A stretch of 64,000 nucleotides of DNA from Stomoxys calcitrans (taxonomy: Eukaryota; Arthropoda; Insecta; Diptera; Muscidae): the NCBI RefSeq assembly GCF_963082655.1, contig NC_081553.1, forward strand, positions 151,955,990 through 152,019,989, written 5' to 3'. The notes below the pieces were generated by a model. It was not told the origin of the DNA, ran no database searches, and saw only the letters and a list, made by a program, of their open reading frames with translations. This document shows, piece by piece, positions 37,140-49,357 of this stretch; the stretch's first letter is position 1, and every line of letters starts with the position of its first letter. The position numbers and the translations under genes are program-made.

Positions 37140-39710
37140 CAGAATGACCCAACCTAAAAATAATCTATATCTCGGAAACGGTAAGAGCTAGATTGACAAA
37201 ACCAGTATTGAATTGTAGATATTATTATTGGCTTTCAAATGAATCAATCCGATTGCAAATCGCTTAAGTCGTTTCCGAGAAAAACGAAAATTACATATTC
37301 CATTCGCACAAGTCACTTCCAGAATGACCCAACATAAAATAATCTTTAACTCGGAAACGGTAAGTGCTAGGTAGACATAACCAGTATTGAATTGTAGATA
37401 TTATTATTGGCTTTCAAACAAATCAATCCAATTCCAAATCGCTTAAGTCGTTTCCGAGAAAAACGAAAATTACATATTCCATCCGCACAAGTCACTTCCA
37501 GAATGAACCAACATAAAATTATACTATATCTCGGAAACTGTGAGTGCTAGGTAGAAAAAACCAGTATGGAATTGTAGATATTATTATTGGCTTTCAAATG
37601 AATCAATCCGATTGCAAATCGCTTAAGTCGTTTCCGAGAAAAACGAAAATTACATATTCCATCCGCACAAGTCACTTCCAGAATGAACCAACATACAATT
37701 ATTCTATATCTTGGAAACTGTGAGTGCTAGGTTGACAAAACCAGTATGGAATTGTAGATATTATTATTGGCTTTCAAATGAATCAATCCGATTGCAAATC
37801 GCTTAAGTCGTTTCCGAGAAAAACGAAAATTACATATTCCATCCGCACAAGTCACTTCCAGAATGAACCAGTATGAAATTGTAGATATTATTATTGGCTT
37901 TCAAATGAATCAATCCGATTGCAAATCGCTTAAGTCGTTTCCGAGAAAAACGAAAATTACATATTCCATCCGCACAAGTCACTTCCAGAATGACCCAACA
38001 TAAAATAATCTATAACTCGGAAACGGTAAGTGCTAGGTAGACATAACCAGTATGGAATTGTAGATATTATTATTGGCTTTCAAACAAATCAATCCAATTG
38101 CAAATCGGTTAAGTCGTTTCCGAGAAAAACGAAAATTATATATTCCATCCGCACAAGTCACTTCCAGAATGAACCAACATAAAATTATACTATATCTCGG
38201 AAACTGTGAGTGCTAGGTAGAAAAAACCAGTATGGAATTGTAGATATTATTATTGGCTTTCAAATGAATCAATCCGATTGCAAATCGCTTAAGTCGTTTC
38301 CGAGAAAAACGAAAATTACATATTCCATCCGCACAAGTCACTTCCAGAATGAACCAACATACAATTATTCTATATCTTGGAAACTGTGAGTGCTAGGTTG
38401 ACAAAACCAGTATGGAATTGTAGATATTATTATTGGCTTTCAAATGAATCAATCCGATTGCAAATCGCTTTAGTCGTTTCCGAGAAAAACGAAAATTACA
38501 TATTCCATCCGCACAAGTCACTTCCAGAATGAACCAACATAAAATTATTCTATATCTCGGAAACTGTGAGTACTAGGTAGACAAAACCAGTATGGAATTG
38601 TAAATATTATTATTGGCTTTCAAATGAATCAATCCGATTGCAAATCGCTTAAGTCGTTTGCGAGAAAAACGAAAATTACATATTCCATCCGCACAAGTCA
38701 CTTCCAGAATGAACCAACATAAAAATATTCTATATCTCGGAAACTGTGAGTGCTAGGTAGACAAAACCAGTATGGAATTGTAGATATTATTATTGGCTTT
38801 CAAATGAATCAATCCGATTGCAAATCGCTTAAGTCGTTTCCGAGAAAAACGAAAATTACATATTCCATCCGCACAAGTCACTTCCAGAATGACCCAACAT
38901 AAGATTAGTCTATATCTCGGAAACTGTGAGTGCTAGGTAGACAAAACCAGTATGAAATTGTAGATATTATTATTGGCTTTCAAATGAATCAATCCGATTG
39001 CAAATCGCTTAAGTCGTTTCCGAGAAAAACGAAAATTACATATTTCATCCGCACAAGTCACTTCCAGAATGACCCAACATAAAATAATCTATAACTCGGA
39101 AACGGTAAGTGCTAGGTAGACATAACCAGTATTAAATTGTAGATATTATTATTGGCTTTCAAATGAATCAATTCGATTGCAAATCGCTTGAGACGTTTCC
39201 GAGAAAATCGAAAATTACATATTCCATCCACACAAGTCACTTCCAGAATGACCCAACCTAAAAATAATCTATATCTCGGAAACGGTAAGACCTAGGTAGA
39301 CAAAACCAGTATGGAATTGTAGATATTGTTATTGGCTTTCAAATGAATCAATCCGATTCCAAATCGCTTAAGTCGTTTCCGAGAAAAACGAAAATTACAT
39401 ATTCCATCCGCACAAGTCACTTCCAGAATGACCCAACATAAAATTAGTCTATATCTCGGAAACTGTGAGTGCTAGGTAGACAAAACCAGTATGAAATTGT
39501 AGATATTATTATTGGCTTTCAAATGAATCAATCCGATTGCAAATCCCTTAAGTCGTGTCCGAGAAAAACGAAAATTACATATTCCATCCGCACAAGTCAC
39601 TTCCAGAATGACCCAACATAAAATAATCTATAACTCGGAAACGGTAAGTGCTTGGTAGACATAACCAGTATTGAATTGTAGATATTATTATTGGCTTTCA
39701 AACAAATCAA
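35334..39710. repeat. Higher-order repeat with 2823 bp main shift and 2157 bp sub-shift
   Basis: About 35334-36887 matches 38157-39710 at 2823 bp: the ttatactat C unit, catacaattattc, gtactagg, tttgcgag, acataagattagtc, the attcgattgc B/A hybrid, gattccaaatcg. In addition about 35160-35690 matches 37317-37847 at 2157 bp (the ctttaac B unit), and 36666-37120 matches 37871-38325 at about 1205 bp. These shifts meet at the deletion junction at 37870, so the block records a rearrangement between misaligned copies. Confidence 0.78.
37851..37977. repeat. Truncated 127 bp junction monomer (53 bp deletion)
   Basis: gaatgaacca is joined to gtatgaaattg, skipping 53 bp that include the whole left dyad motif. 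The lost segment is flanked by aacca on both sides (tgaacca and aaaacca). The left part continues a class C unit like 35694, while the right part continues the sequence after about 36666. The join therefore links two different unit types and is an exchange or microhomology breakpoint. Confidence 0.86.
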
Positions 39711-41083
39711 TCCAATTGCAAATCGCTTAAGTCGTTTCCGAGAAAGACGAAAATTACATATTCCATCCGCACAAGTCACTTCCAGAATGACCCAACCTAA
39801 AAATAATCTATATCTCGGAAACGGTAAGACCTAGGTAGACAAAACCAGTATGGAATTGTAAATATTATTATTGGCTTTCAAATGAATCAATTCGATTGCA
39901 AATCGCTTAAGTCGTTTCCGAGAAAAACGGAAATTACATATTCCATCCGCACAAGTCACTTCCAGAATGACCCAACCTAAAAATAATATATATCTCGGAA
40001 ACGGTAAGAGCTAGATTGACAAAACCAGTATTGAATTGTAGATATTATTATTGGCTTTCAAATGAATCAATCCGATTGCAAATCGTTTAAGACGTTTCCG
40101 AGAAAATCGAAAATTACATATTCCATCCACACAAGTCACTTCCAGAATGACCCAACCTAAAAATAATCTATATCTCGGAAACGGTAAGACCTAGGTAGAC
40201 AAAACCAGTATGGAATTGTAGATATTGTTATTGGCTTTCAAATGAATCAATCCGATTTCAAATCGCTTAAGTCGTTCCCGAAAAAATCGAAAATTACATA
40301 TTCCATCCGCACAAGTTACTTCCAGAATGACCAAACCCAAAAATAATCAATATCTCGGAAACGGTAAGTGCTAGGTAGACAAAACCAGTATGGAATTGTA
40401 GATATTATTATTGGCTTTCAAATGAATCAACCCGATTGCAAATCGCTTAAGTCGTTTCCGAGAAAAACGAAAATTACATATTCCATCCGCACAAGTCACT
40501 TCCAGAATGACCCAACCAAAAAATAATCTATATCTCGGAAACGGTAAGAGCTAGATTGACAAAACTAGTATGGATTTGTAGATATTGTTATTGGCTTTCA
40601 AATGAATCAATCCGATTTCAAATCGCTTAAGTCGTTCCCGAAAAAATCGAAAATTACATATTCCATCTGCACAAGTTACTTCCAGAATGACCAAATCAAA
40701 AATAATCAATATCTCGGAAACGGTAAGTGCTAGGTAGACAAAACCAGTATGGAATTGTAGATATTATTATTGGCTTTCAAATGAATCAATCCGATTGCAA
40801 ATCGCTTAAGTCGTTTCTGAGAAAACGAAAATTACATATTCCATCCGCACAAGTTACTTCCAGAATGACCAAACCTAAAAATAATCAATATCTCGGAAAC
40901 GGTAAGTGCTAGGTAGACAAAACCAGTATGGAATTGTAGATATTATTATTGGCTTTCAAATGAATCAATCCGATTGCAAATCGCTTAAGTCGTTTCAGAG
41001 AAAAACGAAAATTACATATTCCATCCATACAAGTCACTTCCAGAATGACCCAACATAAAATAATCTATAACTCGGAAACGGTA
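39711..41083. repeat. Mixed monomer stretch, partly repeated at about 46430-47000
   Basis: Class A units dominate, including one with gaccaaatcaaaaataatc at 40689 that recurs near 46618, about 5929 bp away, with neighbours in the same order. A single-base loss (tttctgagaaaacg) lies near 40820. The short open frames at 39597 and 40727 are satellite sequence, not genes. Confidence 0.66.
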
Positions 41084-44000
41084 AGTGCTAGGTAGCCATA
41101 ACCAGTATGGAATTGTAGATATTATTATTGGCTTTCAAACAAATCAATCCAATTGCAAATCGGTTAAGTCGTTTCCGAGAAAAACGAAAATTACATATTC
41201 CATCCGCACAAGTCACTTCCAGAATGAACCAACATAAAATTATACTATATCTCGGAAACTGTGAGTGCTAGGTAGAAAAAACCAGTATGGAATTGTAGAT
41301 ATTATTATTGGCTTTCAAATGAATCAATCCGATTGCAAATCGCTTAAGTAGTTTCCGAGAAAAACAAAAATTACATATTCCATCCGCACAAGTCACTTCC
41401 AGAATGAACCAACATACAATTATTCTATATCTTGGAAACTGTGAGTGCTAGGTTGACAAAACCAGTATGAAATTGTAGATATTATTATTGGCTTTCAAAT
41501 GAATCAATCCGATTGCAAATCGCTTAAGTCGTTTCCGAGAAAAACGAAAATTACATATTCCATCCGCACAAGTCACTTCCAGAATGACCCAACATAAAAT
41601 AATCTATAACTCGGAAACGGTAAGTGCTAGGTAGACATAACCAGTATGGAATTGTAGATATTATTATTGGCTTTCAAACAAATCAATCCAATTGCAAATC
41701 GGTTAAGTCGTTTCCGAGAAAAACGAAAATTACATATTCCATCTGCACAAGTCACTTCCAGAATGACCCAACCTAAAAATAATCTATATCTCGGAAACGG
41801 TAAGAGCTAGATTGACAAAACCAGTATTGAATTGTAGATATTATTATTGGCTTTCAAATGAATCAATCCGATTGCAAATCGCTTAAGTCGTTTCCGAGAA
41901 AATCGAAAATTACATATTCCATCCGCACAAGTCACTTCCAGAATGAACCAACATACAATTATTCTATATCTTGGAAACTGTGAGTGCTAGGTAGACAAAA
42001 CCAGTATGGAATTGTAGACATTATTATTGGCTTTCAAATGAATCAATCCGATTGCAAATCGCTTAAGTCGTTTCCGAGAAAATCGAAAATTATATATTCC
42101 ATATGCACAAGTCACTTCCAGAATGACCAAACCTAAAAATAATCAATATCTCGGAAACGGTAAGTGCTAGGTAGACAAAACCAGTATGGAATTGTAGATA
42201 TTATTATTGGCTTTCAAATGAATCAATCCGATTGCAAATCGCTTAAGTCGTTTCCGAGAAAAACGAAAATTACATACTCCTTCCGCACAAGTCACTTCCA
42301 GAATGACCCAACCAAAAAATAATCTATATCTCGGAAACGGTAAGAGCTAGGTAGACATAACCAGTATTGAATTGTAGATATTATTATTGGCTTTCAAATG
42401 AATCAATTCGATTGCAAATCGCTTAAGACGTTTCCGAGAAAATCGAAAATTACATATTCCATCCACACAAGTCACTTCCAGAATGACCCAACCTAAAAAT
42501 AATCTATATCTCGGAAACGGTAAGAGCTAGGTAGACAAAACCAGTATGGAATTGTAGATATTGTTATTGGCTTTCAAATGAATCAATCCGATTCCAAATC
42601 GCTTAAGTCGTTTCCGAGAAAAACGAAAATTACATATTCCATCCGCACAAGTCACTTCCAGAATGACCCAACATAAAATTAGTCTATATCTCGGAAACTG
42701 TGAGTGTTAGGTAGGCAAACCAGAATGGAATTGTAGATATTAATATTGGCTTTCAAATGAATCAATCCGATTGCAAATCGGTTAAGTCGTGTCCGAGAAA
42801 AACGAAAATTACATATTCCATCTGCACAAGTCACTTCCAGAATGACCCAACATAAAATAATCTATAACTAGGAAACGGTAAGTGCTAGATAGACATAACC
42901 AGTATTGAATTGTAGATATTATTATTGGCTTTCAAACAAATCAAACCAATTGCAAATCGCTTAAGTCGTTTCCGAGAAAAACGAATATTACATATTCCAT
43001 CCGCACAAGTCACTTCCAGAATGACCCAACCTAAAAATAATCTATATCTCGGAAACGGTAAGACCTAGGTAGACAAAACCAGTATGGAATTGTAAATATT
43101 ATTATTGGCTTTCAAATGAATCAATTCGATTGCAAATCGCTAAGTCGTTTCCGAGAAAAACGAAAATTACATATTCCATCCGCACAAGTCACTTCCAGAA
43201 TGACCCAACCTAAAAATAATATATATCTCGGAAACGGTAAGAGCTAGATTGACAAAACCAGTATTGAATTGTAGATATTATTATTGGCTTTCAAATGAAT
43301 CAATCCGATTGCAAATCGTTTAAGACGTTTCCGAGAAAATCGAAAATTACATATTCCATCCACACAAGTCACTTCCAGAATGACCCAACCTAAAAATAAT
43401 CTATATCTCGGAAACGGTGAGTGCTAGGTAGCCATAACCAGTATGGAATTGTAGATATTATTATTGGCTTTCAAACAAATCAATCCAATTGCAAATCGGT
43501 TAAGTCGTTTCCGAGAAAAACGAAAATTACATATTCCATCCGCACAAGTCACTTCCAGAATGAACCAACATAAAATTATACTATATCTCGGAAACTGTGA
43601 GTGCTAGGTAGAAAAAACCAGTATGGAATTGTAGATATTATTATTGGCTTTCAAATGAATCAATCCGATTGCAAATCGCTTAAGTAGTTTCCGAGAAAAA
43701 CGAAAATTACATATTCCATCCGCACAAGTCACTTCCAGAATGAACCAACATACAATTATTCTATATCTTGGAAACTGTGAGTGCTAGGTTGACAAAACCA
43801 GTATGAAATTGTAGATATTATTATTGGCTTTCAAATGAATCAATCCGATTGCAAATCGCTTAAGTCGTTTCCGAGAAAAACGAAAATTACATATTCCATC
43901 CGCACAAGTCACTTCCAGAATGACCCAACATAAAATAATCTATAACTCGGAAACGGTAAGTGCTAGGTAGACATAACCAGTATGGAATTGTAGATATTAT

Positions 44001-45755
44001 TATTGGCTTTCAAACAAATCAATCCAATTGCAAATCGGTTAAGTCGTTTCCGAGAAAAACGAAAATTACATATTCCATCTGCACAAGTCACTTCCAGAAT
44101 GACCCAACCTAAAAATAATCTATATCTCGGAAACGGTAAGAGCTAGATTGACAAAACCAGTATTGAATTGTAGATATTATTATTGGCTTTCAAATGAATC
44201 AATCCGATTGCAAATCGCTTAAGTCCTTTCCGAGAAAATCGAAAATTACATATTCCATCCGCACAAGTCACTTCCAGAATGAACCAACATACAACTATTC
44301 TATATCTTGGAAACTGTGAGTGCTAGGTAGACAAAACCAGTATGGAATTGTAGACATTATTATTGGCTTTCAAATGAATCAATCCGATTGCAAATCGCTT
44401 AAGTCGTTTCCGAGAAAATCGAAAATTACATATTCCATCTGCACAAGTTACTTCCAGAATGACCAAACCTAAAAATAATCAATATCTCGGAAACGGTAAG
44501 TGCTAGGTAGACAAAACCAGTATGGAATTGTAGATATTATTATTGGCTTTCAAATGAATCAATCCGATTGCAAATCGCTTAAGTCGTTTCCGAGAAAAAC
44601 GAAAATTACATACTCCTTCCGCACAAGTCACTTCCAGAATGACCCAACCAAAAAATAATCTATATCTCGGAAACGGTAAGAGCTAGGTAGACATAACCAG
44701 TATTGAATTGTAGATATTATTATTGGCTTTCAAATGAATCAATTCGATTGCAAATCGCTTAAGACGTTTCCGAGAAAATCGAAAATTACATATTCCATCC
44801 ACACAAGTCACTTCCAGAATGACCCAACCTAAAAATAATCTATATCTCGGAAACGGTAAGAGCTAGGTAGACAAAACCAGTATGGAATTGTAGATATTGT
44901 TATTGGCTTTCAAATGAATCAATCCGATTCCAAATCGCTTAAGTCGTTTCCGAGAAAAACGAAAATTACATATTCCATCCGCACAAGTCACTTCCAGAAT
45001 GACCCAACATAAAATTAGTCTATATCTCGGAAACTGTGAGTGTTAGGTAGGCAAACCAGAATGGAATTGTAGATATTAATATTGGCTTTCAAATGAATCA
45101 ATCCGATTGCAAATCGGTTAAGTCGTGTCCGAGAAAAACGAAAATTACATATTCCATCTGCACAAGTCACTTCCAGAATGACCCAACATAAAATAATCTA
45201 TAACTAGGAAACGGTAAGTGCTAGGTAGACATAACCAGTATTGAATTGTAGATATTATTATTGGCTTTCAAACAAATCAAACCAATTGCAAATCGCTTAA
45301 GTCGTTTCCGAGAAAAACGAATATTACATATTCCATCCGCACAAGTCACTTCCAGAATGACCCAACCTAAAAATAATCTATATCTCGGAAACGGTAAGAC
45401 CTAGGTAGACAAAACCAGTATGGAATTGTAAATATTATTATTGGCTTTCAAATGAATCAATTCGATTGCAAATCGCTAAGTCGTTTCCGAGAAAAACGAA
45501 AATTACATATTCCATCCGCACAAGTCACTTCCAGAATGACCCAACCTAAAAATAATATATATCTCGGAAACGGTAAGAGCTAGATTGACAAAACCAGTAT
45601 TGAATTGTAGATATTATTATTGGCTTTCAAATGAATCAATCCGATTGCAAATCGTTTAAGACGTTTCCGAGAAAATCGAAAATTACATATTCCATCCACA
45701 CAAGTCACTTCCAGAATGACCCAACCTAAAAATAATCTATATCTCGGAAACGGTA
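41084..45755. repeat. Two abutting 13-monomer copies, period 2336 bp
   Basis: 41084-43419 and 43420-45755 are adjacent copies with a 2336 bp shift. Rare shared marks are gtagccataacc (41095/43431), acatactccttccgc, gtgttaggtaggcaaacc with cagaatgg (42705/45041), attaatattgg, gtgtccgag, aactaggaaacgg, aaaccaattgc, acgaatattac and a one-base deletion in aatcgctaagtcg. Differences include gtcctttccg at 44225, caactattc near 44295 and ctagatagac against ctaggtagac. Near 44430 the second copy has atctgcacaagttac where the first has atatgcacaagtcac, a patch that looks like gene conversion. Confidence 0.88.
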
Positions 45756-48700
45756 AGACCTAGGTAGACAAAACCAGTATGGAATTGTAGATATTGTTAT
45801 TGGCTTTCAAATGAATCAATCCGATTTCAAATCGCTTAAGTCGTTCCCGAAAAAATCGAAAATTACATATTCCATCTGCACAAGTTACTTCCAGAATGAC
45901 CAAACCTAAAAATAATCAATATCACGGAAACGGTAAGTGCTAGGTGGACAAAACCAGTATGGAATTGTAGATATTATTATTGGCTTTCAAATGAATCAAT
46001 CCGATTGCAAATCGCTTAAGTCGTTTCCGAGAAAAACGAAAATTACATATTAAATCCGCACAAGTCACTTCCAGAATGACCCAACATAAAATTAGTCTAT
46101 ATCTCGGAAACTGTGAGTGCTAGATTGACAAAACCAGTATGGAATTGTAGATATTGTTATTGGCTTTCAAATGAATCAATCCGATTGCAAATCGCTTAAG
46201 TCGTTTCCGAGAAAAACGAAAATTACATATTCCATCCGCACAAGTCACTTCCAGAATGACCCAACCAAAAAATAATCTATATCTCGGAAACGGTAAGAGC
46301 TAGATTGACAAAACCAGTATGGAATTGTAGATATTATTATTGGCTTTCAAATGAATCAATCCGATTGCAAATCGCTTAAGTCGTTTCCGAGAAAAACGAA
46401 AATTACATATTCCATCCGCACAAGTCACTTCCAGAATGACCCAACCAAAAAATAATCTATATCTCGGAAACGGAAAGAGCTAGATTGACAAAACCAGTAT
46501 GGAATTGTAGATATTGTTATTGGCTTTCAAATGAATCAATCCGATTTCAAATCGCTTAAGTCGTTCCCGAAAAAATCGAAAATTACATATTCCATCTGCA
46601 CAAGTTACTTCCAGAATGACCAAATCAAAAATAATCAATATCTCGGAAACGGTAAGTGCTAGGTAGACAAAACCAGTATGGAATTGTAGATATTATTATT
46701 GGCTTTCAAATGAATCAATCCGATTGCAAATCGCTTAAGTCGTTTCCGAGAAAAACGAAAATTACATATTCCATCCGCACAAGTTACTTCCAGAATGACC
46801 AAACCTAAAAATAATCAATATCTCGGAAACGGTAAGTGCTAGGTAGACAAAACCAGTATGGAATTGTAGATATTATTATTGGCTTTCAAATGAATCAATC
46901 CGATTGCAAATCGCTTAAGTCGTTTCCGAGAAAAACGAAAATTACATATTCCATCCATACAAGTCACTTCCAGAATGACCCAACATAAAATAATCTATAA
47001 CTCGGAAACGGTAAGTGCTAGGTAGACATAACCAGTATGGAATTGTAGATATTATTATTGGCTTTCAAACAAATCAATCCAATTGCAAATCGGTTAAGTC
47101 GTTTCCGAGAAAAAACGAAAATTACATATTCCATCCGCACAAGTCACTTCCAGAATGAACCAACATAAAATTATACTATATCTCGGAAACTGTGAGTGCT
47201 AGGTAGAAAAAACCAGTATGGAATTGTAGATATTATTATTGGCTTTCAAATGAATCAATCCGATTGCAAATCGCTTAAGTAGTTTCCGAGAAAAACGAAA
47301 ATTACATATTCCATCCGCACAAGTCACTTCCAGAATGAACCAACATACAATTATTCTATATCTTGGAAACTGTGAGTGCTAGGTTGACAAAACCAGTATG
47401 GAATTGTAGATATTATTATTGGCTTTCAAATGAATCAATCCGATTGCAAATCGCTTAAGTCGTTTCCGAGAAAAACGAAAATTACATATTCCATCCGCAC
47501 AAGTCACTTCCAGAATGACCCAACATAAAATAATCTATAACTCGGAAACGGTAAGTGCTAGGTAGACATAACCAGTATGGAATTGTAGATATTATTATTG
47601 GCTTTCAAACAAATCAATCTAATTGCAAATCGGTTAAGTCGTTTCCGAGAAAAACGAATACATATTCCATCCGCACAAGTCACTTCCAGAATGAACCAAC
47701 ATACAATTATTCTATATCTTGGAAACTGTGAGTGCTAGGTAGACAAAACCAGTATGGAATTGTAGACATTATTATTGGCTTTCAAATGAATCAATCCGAT
47801 TGCAAATCGCTTAAGTCGTTTCCGAGAAAAACGAAAATTACATATTCCATCCGCACAAGTCACTTCCAGAATGACCCAACATAAAATAATCTATAACTCG
47901 GAAACGGTAAGTGCTAGGTAGACATAACCAGTATGGAATTGTAGATATTATTATTGGCTTTCAAACAAATCAATCCAATTGCAAATCGTTTAAGACGTTT
48001 CCGAGAAAATCGAAAATTACATATTCCATCCACACAAGTCACTTCCAGAATGACCCAACCTCAAAATAATCTATATCTCGGAAACGGTAAGTGCTAGGTA
48101 GCCATAACCAGTATGGAATTGTAGATATTATTATTGGCTTTCAAATGAATCAATCCGATTGCAAATCGCTTAAGTCGTTTCCGAGAAAAACGAAAATTAC
48201 ATATTCCATCCGCACAAGTCACTTCCAGAATGACCCAACATAAAATAATCTATAACTCGGAAACGGTAAGTGCTAGGTAGACATAACCAGTATGGAATTG
48301 TAGATATTATTATTGGCTTTCAAACAAATCAATCCAATTGCAAATCGGTTAAGTCGTTTCCGAGAAAAAACGAAAATTACATATTCCATCCGCACAAGTC
48401 ACTTCCAGAATGAACCAACATAAAATTATACTATATCTCGGAAACTGTGAGTGCTAGGTAGAAAAAACCAGTATGGAATTGTAGATATTATTATTGGCTT
48501 TCAAATGAATCAATCCGATTGCAAATCGCTTAAGTAGTTTCCGAGAAAAACGAAAATTACATATTCCATCCGCACAAGTCACTTCCAGAATGAACCAACA
48601 TACAATTATTCTATATCTTAGAAACTGTCGGTGCTAGGTAGACAAAACCAGTATGGAATTGTAGACATTATTATTGGCTTTCAAATGAATCAATCCGATT

Positions 48701-49270
48701 GCAAATCGCTTAAGTCGTTTCCGAGAAAATCGAAAATTATATATTCCATATGCACAAGTCACTTCCAGAATGACCAAACCTAAAAATAATCAATATCTCG
48801 GAAACGGTAAGTGCTAGGTAGACAAAACCAGTATGGAATTGTAGATATTATTATTGGCTTTCAAATAAATCAATCCGATTGCAAATCGCTTAAGTCGTTT
48901 CCGAGAAAAACGAAAATTACATATTCCATCCGCACAAGTCACTTCCAGAATGAACCAACATACAATTATTCTATATCTTGGAAACTGTGAGTGCTAGGTA
49001 GACAAAACCAGTATGGAATTGTAGACATTATTATTGGCTTTCAAATGAATCAATCCGATTGCAAATCGCTTAAGTCGTTTCCGAGAAAATCGAAAATTAT
49101 ATATTCCATATGCACAAGTCACTTCCAGAATGACCAAACCTAAAAATAATCTATATCTCGGAAACGGTAAGAGCTAGATTGACAAAACCAGTATTGAATT
49201 GTAGATATTATTATTGGCTTTCAAATGAATCAATCCGATTGCAAATCGCTTAAGTCGTTTCCGAGAAAAT
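45756..49270. repeat. Mixed block with a partial 7-monomer period (1255 bp)
   Basis: 46980-47340 resembles 48230-48600 with a 1255 bp shift, both holding a 181 bp B unit with an extra A (gagaaaaaacg at 47106 and 48361). Other notes: a 3 bp loss (aaaacgaatacat near 47656) and repeated catacaattattc units with gtagacatt. A second gtagccataacc occurs at 48101. No gene seen. Confidence 0.68.
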
Positions 49271-49297
49271 CGAAAATTACATATTCCATCCATACAA

Positions 49298-49357
49298 GTC
49301 ACTTCCAGAATGAATCGTTTCCGAGAAAATCGAAAATTACATATTCCATCCATACAA
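49298..49357. repeat. 60 bp mini-monomer (copy 1 of 5)
   Basis: A unit reduced to its ends: gtcacttccagaatga runs straight into atcgtttccgagaaaatcg and on to ccatccatacaa. The central 120 bp, including the left dyad arm and the AT-rich core, is missing. Exactly two thirds of the unit has gone, so the 60 bp phase of the array is kept. It follows a normal unit that ends identically, so the locus reads as a 60 bp direct repeat. Confidence 0.9.

Noticed and set aside
39597..40912. Short frames at 39597-39779 (minus) and 40727-40912 (plus)
   Set aside because: The 40727 frame is opened by a one-base loss near 40820; the 39597 frame lies wholly in ordinary monomers. Both are satellite DNA.
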